Below are positions 1 through 5,020 of a stretch of 5,307 nt of DNA, piece by piece. Position 1 is the first letter of the stretch, and every line of letters begins with the position of its first letter. This DNA comes from Berkiella sp964502705 (GTDB taxonomy: Bacteria > Pseudomonadota > Gammaproteobacteria > Berkiellales > Berkiellaceae): positions 1 to 5,307 of the forward strand of contig CAZCXZ010000174.1 in assembly GCA_964502705.1 (NCBI GenBank). The letters are read 5' to 3'. The position numbers and the translations under genes were made by a program. Under the pieces are notes generated by a model. The model was given only the letters and a program-made list of their open reading frames with translations, was not told the origin of the DNA and made no database searches.

Positions 1-1
1 C

Positions 2-904
2 AAGCCCTATTCAGAGCATTTACGTAAAGTTAAAGATGAAGTCATGGAACACCAGAAACAATTACGCGCGATTGAAGTGCGTGCTGGTCGTGCCATTGTC
101 GCGATTAAAGAATTACACCGTAATATGTCGATTGGTGAAGCGAAAGCTCGCCGCGCGAAGAAAGAAATGGTGGAAGCAAACTTACGTTTGGTTATCTCGA
201 TTGCAAAGAAATACACCAACCGTGGTTTACAATTCTTAGACTTAATCCAAGAAGGCAACATCGGTTTGATGAAAGCGGTTGATAAGTTTGAATATCGCCG
301 TGGTTATAAGTTCTCAACCTATGCTACCTGGTGGATCCGCCAAGCGATTACCCGTTCCATCGCAGATCAAGCGCGTACCATTCGTATTCCGGTACACATG
401 ATTGAAACCATCAATAAGTTAAATCGTGTTGCCAGACAAATGTTACAAGAAATGGGCAGAGAGCCAACCCCTGATGAATTAGGCAAACGCATGGCGATGC
501 CGGAAGATAAAATCCGCAAAGTCTTAAAAATTGCGAAAGAGCCTATTTCAATGGAAACCCCGATTGGTGATGACGAAGATTCACACTTGGGCGACTTTAT
601 TGAAGATACCGTGATTTCTTCGCCGGCAGATTCGGCAACGACGGCGGGTTTGCGTGAAGCAACACGTCGTATTTTATCAACCTTAACCGCACGCGAAGCG
701 AAAGTACTGCGTATGCGTTTTGGTATTGATATGAATACCGATCATACCTTAGAAGAAGTGGGTAAACAGTTTGATGTGACGCGTGAGCGTATCCGACAAA
801 TCGAAGCCAAAGCATTACGTAAATTACGTCAACCAAGCCGTGCCGACGATTTACGCAGCTTCTTAGTTGATGGCGACGATGAAGAAGATAGCCCGCTGAA
901 ATAG
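2..904 (+). CDS. rpoD: RNA polymerase primary sigma factor RpoD (sigma-70), C-terminal 300 residues, 5' end outside window
   Basis: This is the housekeeping sigma factor, which directs core RNA polymerase to -10/-35 promoters. The frame is open from base 2 with no start in the window, so the annotation is partial; the ATG at 44 is internal. Region 2 begins near nt 125 (MSIGEAKARRAKKEMVEANL). The 2.3/2.4 block that melts and reads the -10 follows around nt 300-400 (YATWWIRQAITRSIADQART). Region 3 follows, then the region 4.2 helix-turn-helix for the -35 at about nt 744-825 (HTLEEVGKQFDVTRERIRQI). These blocks match enterobacterial RpoD almost residue for residue, which excludes RpoS or RpoH. 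The C-terminus differs: after LRSFL comes an acidic tail (VDGDDEEDSPLK), longer than the short ending of E. coli RpoD. The frame is intact and the stop is TAG at 902-904. Upstream genes of the usual rpsU-dnaG-rpoD operon are not visible. Confidence 0.98.
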   Translation, partial: KPYSEHLRKVKDEVMEHQKQLRAIEVRAGRAIVAIKELHRNMSIGEAKARRAKKEMVEANLRLVISIAKKYTNRGLQFLDLIQEGNIGLMKAVDKFEYRRGYKFSTYATWWIRQAITRSIADQARTIRIPVHMIETINKLNRVARQMLQEMGREPTPDELGKRMAMPEDKIRKVLKIAKEPISMETPIGDDEDSHLGDFIEDTVISSPADSATTAGLREATRRILSTLTAREAKVLRMRFGIDMNTDHTLEEVGKQFDVTRERIRQIEAKALRKLRQPSRADDLRSFLVDGDDEEDSPLK

Positions 905-939
905 GGATCATATACGCTCATTTCATTTTAGATTTGAGC

Positions 940-1606
940 TAGAATGGAATTAATAACGGAATTCCCTCTTTTGGGGGAAAAGACTGTACTCTCGAAATCC
1001 ACCCGCTTGATCCGGGGGAGAGAGTACCCTCAAACCTCCATGTGGGAGGTGGAGTTGGTTACTTGTAACCTCTCTTTCGTGAGGCTGGCTTTGAGGATCT
1101 GGCTGCTCATGGATGTGGCTCCTTTACCGGGGTTCATTCGTGGGGGCGGACTTCAGAGTGTGGGCACTGCCCGCGGCGCGTTGGCTTTTCTTTAGCCTGG
1201 GCGTTTGTGGTGTGGTGGCCGGGCGGGCCTTGCGCTTGCTGCTTTGGTGTTGGCCTTTGCGGGTCTGCTTCTTAAGCCGCTAGCGTGTTGTGACCGCTTT
1301 CAGTTGCCTGGGCCTTTGCTGGCCGCCTGCGCGTTGCCCGATTGTTGGCGTCCCGTGGGTTGGCTTTCGGGTCTGGCCTTTGCTGGCTTTCCGCCGCTGC
1401 TCTTTCTGGGGTGTCGGTGCTTGGTTGGTGGGTGCGCTTGTTGAACTGCTGCCTTGAGTGCCGTAGGCATTTCGTGGGTTGTGGGCAAGCTGGTAACTGC
1501 CCAGTTTTCTGAGAGCGAGTGTTCTGGTATGCTACCCTCCTCCTCGTGGGGGTGCTTCATTTCATGAAGAAACCCGCCAGGTGAATTACTAATTTCCGAT
1601 CTCATC
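940..1606 (+). ncRNA. Candidate large structured non-coding RNA (or decayed low-complexity gene), G+C-rich and A-depleted
   Basis: About 700 bp between rpoD and tRNA-Ile2 without a convincing gene. The 5' part holds consecutive strong hairpins: TTCCCTC/GGGGGAA around a TTTT loop (962-979); GTACTCTC/GAGAGTAC (986-993/1020-1027) enclosing CCCG/CGGG; ACCTCC/GGAGGT (1034-1050); GGTTA/TAACC closed by a CTTG tetraloop (1057-1070); and GGGC/GCCC (1162-1172). The 3' part has TGGGCA/TGCCCA (1482-1503) and CTTCA/TGAAG (1555-1569). The middle is extreme: 1195-1273 and 1342-1443 contain no A, and 1201-1260 is 39/60 G+C while flanking accessory DNA is clearly A/T-rich. Signatures of RNase P RNA, tmRNA, SRP RNA, 6S RNA and group II intron domain V were looked for and not seen. 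The alternative is a degenerate minus-strand gene rich in Lys/Ala/Pro/Arg codons, since all three minus frames are interrupted. The strand and both boundaries are inferred; co-transcription with the tRNA is possible. Confidence 0.4.
1252..1387 (+). repeat. Three GGCCTTTGC-containing short direct repeats inside the A-depleted tract
   Basis: The 13-mer GGCCTTTGCTGGC occurs exactly at 1311-1323 and 1375-1387. A 9-base version, GGCCTTTGC, is at 1252-1260, so spacings are 59 and 64 bp. The units between are not otherwise alignable by eye, so this may be residual periodicity of an old repeat, or chance in a low-complexity G/T/C-only sequence. Confidence 0.4.
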
Positions 1607-1680
<74 letters not shown>

Positions 1681-1692
1681 CTAATTTTGATT

Positions 1693-1810
1693 AATCATTT
1701 CAGCGACTGGTAAGTCGCGCAAAATGATTGTAGCAAAATAGTGATCCGCCGAAGCTTTACCACCTAATCCTCAGTTCAATATATTGTTTGTTAGCGAAGG
1801 CGGACATTTG
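1693..1810 (+). repeat. Repeat copy R1: hairpin plus conserved core plus right half
   Basis: This is the most complete copy of a short dispersed repeat. It opens with a hairpin, AATCATTT/AAATGATT (1693-1700/1722-1729) around GCGAC/GTCGC. A core at 1712-1768 is shared with R2 (1854-1910). The right half at 1758-1810 is shared with R3 (2612-2664, 50 of 53 positions identical). TCCGCC (1745-1750) can pair with GGCGGA (1799-1804), so the whole unit could fold into two adjacent hairpins. It starts 12 bp after the tRNA. No coding potential is seen. Function is unknown; a REP/MITE-like or recombination-site repeat is plausible. Confidence 0.75.
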
Positions 1811-1838
1811 TATTAATTTAGGCATTTTCCTATTTTTG

Positions 1839-1910
1839 GTCATTAGCGAGTTTAAGTTGCGCATAATGACTGTAGCAAATTAGTGATCTGCCGAAACTTT
1901 ATCACCTAAT
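1839..1910 (+). repeat. Repeat copy R2: hairpin plus conserved core, lacking the right half
   Basis: GTCATTA/TAATGAC (1839-1845/1864-1870) with inner GCG/CGC forms the same type of hairpin as in R1. The following core at 1854-1910 aligns without gaps to R1 1712-1768, with roughly eight differences in 57 positions, and the two cores are exactly 142 bp apart. After CACCTAAT the similarity ends and the sequence runs into the leader of the membrane-protein gene (start at 1952), so R2 sits where a promoter or 5' leader for that gene would be. Confidence 0.7.
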
Positions 1911-1951
1911 TTAAATTCGGATATATATCGCAGTTAAGGAGGACCGATAAC

Positions 1952-2590
1952 ATGACAAACCAAATTTTCAGTTTAAAACAACACCGATTTCCTTTTGATC
2001 AAAGAGAATTTATTGTTAATCCCGAGATGAGAAAAATTAAAATTATCTTAAAATCTTTGATTAAAACTGAAGTTTACGAAGAAGATTTAGACAAAGTAGA
2101 TGGTAAAGCTCAACAATTCGCACAACGTTCGTTTGGTTGGTATTTTGCAGCTTTATTACTTACATTTTTGTCGCCATATTGGTTTTATAAATTTATAACC
2201 ACCTACACTATCAAACTTCATGATGAAATTGTAGCTGGGATAGTTTGTCAGATATTAGTTTTCATAGGACTTCTTTATTGTTGGCTACGTGCGTATCAAG
2301 CAAACATTAATATCGTCTATTTTCGTTATAGAAATCATGATGGCCAATTTATTTTGGTTAAAAATAACCCAAATAAGCACGAATTCGAATTTTTTGTTAA
2401 AAAATTTCAAGAGGTATTAAAAGACGCAGCAGATGCTCAAACACTTAAAAGTATTGTTGAGCAAATTCCCACGGAAATCCTATTGAATAATTTTGGCATG
2501 ATTGTCATGAATGAATTACAGAAAAGAGATGTCGACGTCAAAAGCTATTTAACTTTTTTGAGAAATTCAATCAACAATAAAACGGATTAG
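1952..2590 (+). CDS. Uncharacterised two-helix membrane protein, 212 residues
   Basis: I do not recognise this family. The start is well supported: AAGGAGG at 1936-1942 lies nine bases before ATG, one of the best ribosome binding sites in the window. The protein has a polar N-terminal stretch rich in Lys and Glu (residues 1-60). Two hydrophobic segments follow at about 61-83 (FGWYFAALLLTFLSPYWFY) and 93-114 (IVAGIVCQILVFIGLLYCWL), with a short connecting loop. A hydrophilic C-terminal domain of about 95 residues comes last, probably cytoplasmic like the N-terminus. There is no signal peptide and no enzyme motif that I can see. Codons are strongly A/T-biased (AAA, AAT, ATT, TTT), unlike rpoD, which suggests an accessory or acquired gene. 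It stands alone and is bracketed by copies of the same short repeat (R1/R2 upstream, R3 downstream), so it may travel as a unit with them. Function is unknown. Confidence 0.85.
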   Translation: MTNQIFSLKQHRFPFDQREFIVNPEMRKIKIILKSLIKTEVYEEDLDKVDGKAQQFAQRSFGWYFAALLLTFLSPYWFYKFITTYTIKLHDEIVAGIVCQILVFIGLLYCWLRAYQANINIVYFRYRNHDGQFILVKNNPNKHEFEFFVKKFQEVLKDAADAQTLKSIVEQIPTEILLNNFGMIVMNELQKRDVDVKSYLTFLRNSINNKTD

Positions 2591-2611
2591 CTAATCAAAA
2601 ATGTAAGGGTC

Positions 2612-2664
2612 TACCACCTAATCTTCAGTTCAATAGATTGTTTGTTAGCGAAGGTGGACATTTG
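2612..2664 (+). repeat. Repeat copy R3: right half only
   Basis: These 53 bp match R1 1758-1810 at 50 positions, starting TACCACCTAATC and ending GAAGGTGGACATTTG. The offset is exactly 854 bp. CCACC (2614-2618) can pair with GGTGG (2653-2657), and AATCT with AGATT inside. R1 and R3 therefore form direct repeats around the membrane-protein gene, 22 bp after its stop codon. Confidence 0.8.
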
Positions 2665-2667
2665 CCG

Positions 2668-2710
2668 ATTTATGACTATTTTAGCGTCTAGCGATAAAAT
2701 AGTCATAAAT
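2668..2710. repeat. Perfect 16-bp inverted repeat (stem-loop) after R3
   Basis: ATTTATGACTATTTTA (2668-2683) and its exact reverse complement (2695-2710) flank the 11-base loop GCGTCTAGCGA. The A/T-rich outer stem with GCG near the loop recalls the hairpins that open R1 and R2. No T-tract follows, so it is not a classical intrinsic terminator, though it could end or stabilise the transcript of the 1952-2590 gene. Recombination-site or repeat-end roles are equally possible. Confidence 0.75.
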
Positions 2711-3003
2711 AACATATTGATTTATTTAGAGAATGAGCTGAATCAAGTCCTCATGTAGCATAATTGTAACAAGCGAAAGTCCTAATTGAGCTTCTAGGAT
2801 TTGATCCCATTTCTGCATACTTATCGGATATGTCGATATGATCGACATGTCAATTTTATATGTCGATAAAATCCAATTTCGTCGACATATTAAAATCTCG
2901 CCAAAATATATTTATCAACAAAAACAATCAGTTGTAAAAATGACAGGATCTGAAATAGGCAGCGCATCACCAACCGCCTCAATTGGCCACTAAGCGTTTA
3001 CGG
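2711..3003. other. Gene-free spacer with inverted repeats and a box array
   Basis: No ORF with a credible start is seen on either strand. The spacer holds an imperfect inverted repeat, ATCAAGTCCT/AGGATTTGAT (2742-2751/2796-2805), the TGTCGA box array listed separately (2828-2890), and then an A-rich stretch (2890-2940). The last 60 bp (2944-3003) are visibly richer in G+C and run up to the stop codon of the truncated-looking minus-strand gene, so a sequence junction may lie there. Confidence 0.6.
2828..2890. promoter_or_regulatory. Array of four TGTCGA boxes in alternating orientation (operator or iteron-like)
   Basis: ATATGTCGATA occurs exactly at 2828-2838 and 2858-2868 (30 bp apart). Reverse-complement versions lie at 2841-2848 (ATCGACAT) and 2881-2890 (GTCGACATAT), 40 bp apart. 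The boxes thus form two inverted pairs with same-orientation spacings near whole helical turns, as expected for a protein bound repeatedly to one face of DNA. No gene starts just beside the array: the nearest upstream gene ends at 2590 and the minus-strand gene ends at 3004. The binding protein is unknown. Confidence 0.5.
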
Positions 3004-3597
3004 TCATGAATGTGGCTGACCATCGATTGTAAAAAAAGGACTATTAGCTAGCGGATTTCTTAAGACCTCCCATTTTAGATTTCCGATTATATAAGTTAAT
3101 TTTTCTAGGTTAGCTATTCCTAATGCTTGTGTATATTTGGGTGTTTCATCAACATAAGTCATTTTCACTGTCCCGTTTTCTGACAAATGTTCTGAGGTTG
3201 TCCAAATTGGCATTTGGCCGTTACGCACTTCTGTGCCTATTCTAGTTTCATCCATTGAAGTTGAAATCATACTTTGACCCAAACGTATTGCTGTAGGGGA
3301 ACATAAATACACATGGGCTACCCAGCCTGCAATCACGTTAATTGCATCATTGTCGATTTTCTGATTAAGCAATTTTTCAACTGCATGATTATAATTGTTT
3401 TCAATAGGTTCTAAGAAGTGCTCAACTGCTCGTTGTTCAGCAAAAAAAAGATTGGTGCTGCCATCTTGAATACTACAAATGCTGCGAGTCGAGCATTTTG
3501 ATTTACGTAAGGTATTTTTACATAAGGTAAAAAGTTGTTTATCGTTGGACAAGAACCGTTTCAGATGTACTCGTGAAACATAATGATCATTAGGCAT
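3004..3597 (-). pseudogene. DUF4238-like protein, probably truncated at the C-terminus
   Basis: The start chosen is the ATG at 3597, giving 197 residues beginning MPNDHYVSRVHLKRFLSND. This matches the family's usual opening, HYVP.FYLK.F. The 33 extra residues available upstream do not look conserved. Later features also fit DUF4238: LFTLCKN near residue 22, FFAEQRAVEHFLEPIE (about residues 66-81, the helix usually read as E..LA.IE), and NPLANSPFFTIDGQP at the end, which resembles the NPF.TSDNPV motif. In family members that motif is normally followed by tens of further residues, whereas here the stop comes four codons later. I therefore call it truncated, but a naturally short member is possible. 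The biochemical role of DUF4238 is unknown; it often lies in accessory regions. The ribosome binding site is weak (AAGG is about 15 bases upstream). The coding sequence is A/T-rich. The truncation point coincides with a more G+C-rich stretch at 2944-3010. Confidence 0.55.
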
Positions 3598-3787
3598 TTT
3601 ATAAACTTTGAACCTTGCTCTTTGATCAACTAGAGAAAATAATAATCGGCAAGAGCTTTTGAACACGAATGGAAGAAGATCTATTGATATAATCAAACGC
3701 TAACAAAATATTGTTACAAGTTTGATCGAAAATAACTATTTACAATGCAAATCTATTTTTGCTACTCTACGCAGTAATCGTGACTGC

Positions 3788-3806
3788 AAAGTGCTTGCAA
3801 CACTTT
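3788..3806. promoter_or_regulatory. Small inverted repeat upstream of the 32-codon ORF
   Basis: AAAGTG and CACTTT (3788-3793/3801-3806) flank CTTGCAA. It lies about 45 bp before the ORF at 3850 and could be an operator or a leader hairpin. No clear -35/-10 pair could be assigned around it. Confidence 0.3.
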
Positions 3807-3849
3807 ACAGCCACTGACCAAAAGCAAAACTATTCAGGAGTTTAAGCTC

Positions 3850-3948
3850 ATGGCTAAGCGCATTCTATTACATTCTTTCTCAGTTAAAAAGCTCGCACGC
3901 AGGCGAAATTCATACTATTTGGCATTTGCACACCATTTTTTCACTTAA
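3850..3948 (+). CDS. Small basic ORF of 32 residues, possible leader peptide
   Basis: This short ORF begins MAKRILLHSFSVKKLARRR and ends with an aromatic/histidine-rich stretch (YYLAFAHHFF). It is supported mainly by a strong AGGAG at 3836-3840, nine bases before ATG, with no competing start. Eight of its first 19 residues are Lys, Arg or His, so the peptide is strongly cationic. Its stop codon (TAA, 3946-3948) overlaps the base of a terminator-like hairpin (3947-3972), and the winged-helix gene starts 67 bp after the stop. That layout resembles a leader peptide with an attenuator, but also an independent small gene with its own terminator. No run of a single amino acid's codons points to a specific attenuation signal. 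No homology is recognised. Confidence 0.5.
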   Translation: MAKRILLHSFSVKKLARRRNSYYLAFAHHFFT

Positions 3949-3972
3949 ACGGCCATAACCTCTGCCGTTTTT
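3947..3972 (+). terminator. Terminator-like hairpin AAACGGC/GCCGTTT followed by T residues
   Basis: AAACGGC (3947-3953) and GCCGTTT (3964-3970) form a seven-pair stem with a ten-base loop, and the 3' side runs into TTTTT (3968-3972). The short T-tract and modest stem suggest a weak intrinsic terminator or an attenuator before the winged-helix gene. Confidence 0.5.
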
Positions 3973-4015
3973 AGGAAAATTTTGATTGCTTACTCAATAG
4001 TAGGGATGTATTGCT

Positions 4016-4489
4016 ATGCAAGCTTATTCGCTATCGCGCATCGTTCTAGATGCTCGCAAACTCACGCGCGCGGTTAATGTTTCACTGGCTGAAATGTTGT
4101 TTGTTTTTAGTCACGCAATGTTAAACGAAGTTGAAAAATGTCTTTGGTTAATATTAGCTGCTCATGCTTCGCGCGAATCTTTTTCCTGCACTTTTTCTTA
4201 TGCTCAACTTTCTTATTGCATTTCACAACCTCATGAAAATGTGCACCGTGCTTTACAGCGTTTAATGGCTATGGGTTTTTTAGACACCGAAGACATACTT
4301 GATTCATTTACGCCGTTGAAGTTAATGAAGCCTTGTTGTTTTTCGGTGCAATTACCATTGGAGGGGTTGTTGGCTTTGAAGAAGGCTTCTGTCTGCGCAC
4401 TGGGTGCTAGATCGGATAAACATCGAAGGCCAATTACCATTAATTTGTTGAATAATCGTTTAGATAAAAATCCCCCGCTCACTTCGTGA
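4016..4489 (+). CDS. Predicted winged-helix DNA-binding protein, 157 residues
   Basis: I do not recognise a named family. AGGGA at 4002-4006, nine bases before the ATG, supports the start. Residues about 36-90 look like a winged helix: a first helix (LNEVEKCLWLILAAHA), a short strand and second helix (FSCTFSYAQLSYCIS), then a likely recognition helix (QPHENVHRALQRLMAMGFLD) with the 'RAL..L...GFL' pattern common in MarR/ArsR-like and phage-replication wHTH domains. The N-terminal 35 residues may form an extra helix and the C-terminal part (about 100-157) is unassigned. The last residues (about NPPLTS) are encoded by the left end of the MITE-like element at 4467-4607, so the original C-terminus was probably different. 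It lies directly upstream of the bacteriocin-like genes in the same orientation and may regulate them; this is inference. A role in plasmid or phage replication is an alternative. Confidence 0.75.
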   Translation: MQAYSLSRIVLDARKLTRAVNVSLAEMLFVFSHAMLNEVEKCLWLILAAHASRESFSCTFSYAQLSYCISQPHENVHRALQRLMAMGFLDTEDILDSFTPLKLMKPCCFSVQLPLEGLLALKKASVCALGARSDKHRRPITINLLNNRLDKNPPLTS

Positions 4490-4607
4490 GCCGCCCCCTT
4501 TTATTCAAAGTGGGCTATTTGTTCGCGCAAACGCGCTCACGATGAGCGTCAGCGAATCAATACCCCTCTTAGAAAAAGAGGGGCAGCGCGAAGCGCGGGG
4601 AGATTTT
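4467..4607. mobile_element. MITE-like palindromic element, about 141 bp, with hairpin-bearing terminal inverted repeats
   Basis: The two ends are imperfect inverted repeats. The left reads AAAATC-CCCCGC-hairpin-GCCGCCCC; the reverse complement of the right reads AAAATCTCCCCGC-hairpin-GCTGCCCC. Each arm carries a TTCG-type hairpin (GCTCAC-TTC-GTGAGC at 4477-4491; GCGC-GAA-GCGC at 4586-4596). Each also has a second hairpin of CCCC-CTTT/AAAG-GGGG type: 4494-4514 with one mismatch, and CCCCTCTT/AAGAGGGG at 4563-4583, which is perfect. The interior adds CGCG-CAAA-CGCG (4524-4535) and CGCTCA-CGA-TGAGCG (4534-4548). ATA flanks both sides (4464-4466 and 4608-4610), a possible 3-bp target duplication. 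There is no transposase, so it would be non-autonomous. The left end supplies the end of the winged-helix gene; the right end lies 14 bp before the next small gene. Confidence 0.7.
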
Positions 4608-4621
4608 ATAGGAATCATAAA

Positions 4622-4795
4622 ATGACCGAACAACAATGCAAACTCGTATCCGGCGGCTATCAAGAATGGCCGCATGATTATAACCTGCTTCGCGAAAGCT
4701 ATGCAGGTCAAGCCGAAAGGGGATGGAATGATTTATCGCAACATTATTATTGCACCATCGTAAATCAAACCATTATTGAGATCAGCAATTCATAA
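4622..4795 (+). CDS. Small protein of 57 residues with N-terminal VSGG; possible bacteriocin-cluster peptide
   Basis: ATG is preceded by AGGA (4610-4613) at good spacing. The sequence starts MTEQQCKLVSGGYQEW; Gly-Gly at residues 11-12 with Val at -4 recalls a double-glycine leader. The -7 Leu and -8 acidic residue of true leaders are missing (here Cys and Gln), so processing at GG is uncertain. The rest is hydrophilic and rich in Tyr/Trp (WPHDY, SYAG, GWNDL, HYY) with a second Cys at residue 44, so a Cys6-Cys44 disulfide is possible if the leader is not removed. The stop codon at 4793-4795 overlaps the ribosome binding site of the bacteriocin-like gene, which begins ten bases later, so the two are probably co-translated. 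It could be a partner peptide, a cytoplasmic immunity protein, or unrelated. No homologue is recognised. Confidence 0.65.
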   Translation: MTEQQCKLVSGGYQEWPHDYNLLRESYAGQAERGWNDLSQHYYCTIVNQTIIEISNS

Positions 4796-4805
4796 GGAAT
4801 GAGAC

Positions 4806-4997
4806 GTGTTAGAAGTAACCAATAACGATTTACATGAGATCTCGGGTGGAAAATTTCATGTCGGGGCAATGATATCGAGCCTAGTAGTGGGTTTTGTTGC
4901 TGGTGGGCCAATTGGCATGGGGTTTGCGGCAGGAGGGATTATCATGGCGAATGGGATTGATAATTTGCATGATCTTTATCAGTCTTCGTCTGGTTGA
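4806..4997 (+). CDS. Class II bacteriocin/microcin-like precursor with double-glycine leader, 63 residues
   Basis: The start is GTG, preceded by AAGGA (4794-4798) at seven bases; no in-frame ATG is available. The leader MLEVTNNDLHEISGG is canonical: Gly at -1/-2, Ile at -4, Leu at -7, Asp at -8 and a hydrophobic residue at -12. In this family such leaders are cut after GG by the C39 peptidase domain of a dedicated ABC exporter. The predicted mature peptide has 48 residues (from KFHVGA), no cysteines, and a hydrophobic glycine-rich centre. It contains overlapping GxxxG motifs at mature positions 14/18/22 and 24/28 (GFVAGGPIGMGFAAGG), typical of helix-helix packing in two-peptide class IIb bacteriocins and of pore-forming microcins, and ends in a polar tail (DLYQSSSG). 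Likely role: secreted membrane-permeabilising antibacterial peptide. Exporter, adaptor and a proven immunity gene are not in the window. The leader is strong evidence; the killing activity is inference. Confidence 0.85.
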   Translation: MLEVTNNDLHEISGGKFHVGAMISSLVVGFVAGGPIGMGFAAGGIIMANGIDNLHDLYQSSSG

Positions 4998-5020
4998 GCT
5001 TACATGGTAAGCCCAACCAG
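4990..5020 (+). terminator. Long stem-loop overlapping the bacteriocin stop codon
   Basis: CTGGTTG-a-GCTTAC (4990-5003), loop ATG, then GTAAGC-c-CAACCAG (5007-5020): 13 pairs with a single A/C mismatch. It includes the TGA stop (4995-4997). No T-tract follows directly, so it may be an mRNA 3' stabiliser or processing hairpin that lowers expression of the next gene rather than a full terminator. Confidence 0.45.

Noticed and set aside
597..911. Open frame of 104 codons on the minus strand inside rpoD
   Set aside because: It overlaps the highly conserved region 3/4 coding sequence of rpoD, has no ribosome binding site, and gives no recognisable protein.
944..1195. Open frames 944-1195 and 1205-1444 on the plus strand between rpoD and the tRNA
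   Set aside because: No ribosome binding site; translations are compositional products of the G/T-rich sequence (long Leu/Ala/Gly/Cys runs), and the hairpins fit RNA structure better.
1205..1606. Known RNAs (RNase P RNA, tmRNA, SRP RNA, 6S RNA) or group II intron
   Set aside because: The conserved blocks of these RNAs, including intron domain V and the GTGYG 5' end, were not found.
2612..2664. Integron attC site, because of the single bracketed gene and GTTAGCG/ACCTAAT elements
   Set aside because: GTTAGCG breaks the GTTRRRY rule, ACCTAAT is one base off RYYYAAC, and the distance between them is too short for attC; no integrase is in view.
2828..2890. CRISPR array
   Set aside because: The repeated boxes are only about 11 bases, alternate in orientation and have unequal spacing.
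2940..2993. 17-codon ORF starting MTGSEIG
   Set aside because: Very short, no ribosome binding site, and located in a suspected junction region.
3598..3696. Upstream extension of the DUF4238-like ORF to 3696
   Set aside because: The family's N-terminal HYV...LK.F motif starts right after the ATG at 3597; the extra 33 residues show no family features.
3698..3707. CGCTAACAAA as a fourth, inverted repeat fragment
   Set aside because: Only ten bases (TTTGTTAGCG reversed) match R1/R3, and the flanks diverge, so chance is likely.
4231..4482. Minus-strand open frame opposite the winged-helix gene
   Set aside because: Shadow of the plus-strand gene, which has the ribosome binding site and the domain pattern.
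4505..4711. Minus-strand open frame across the MITE-like element
   Set aside because: It runs through palindromic element sequence and antisense to the 57-codon gene, without start signals.
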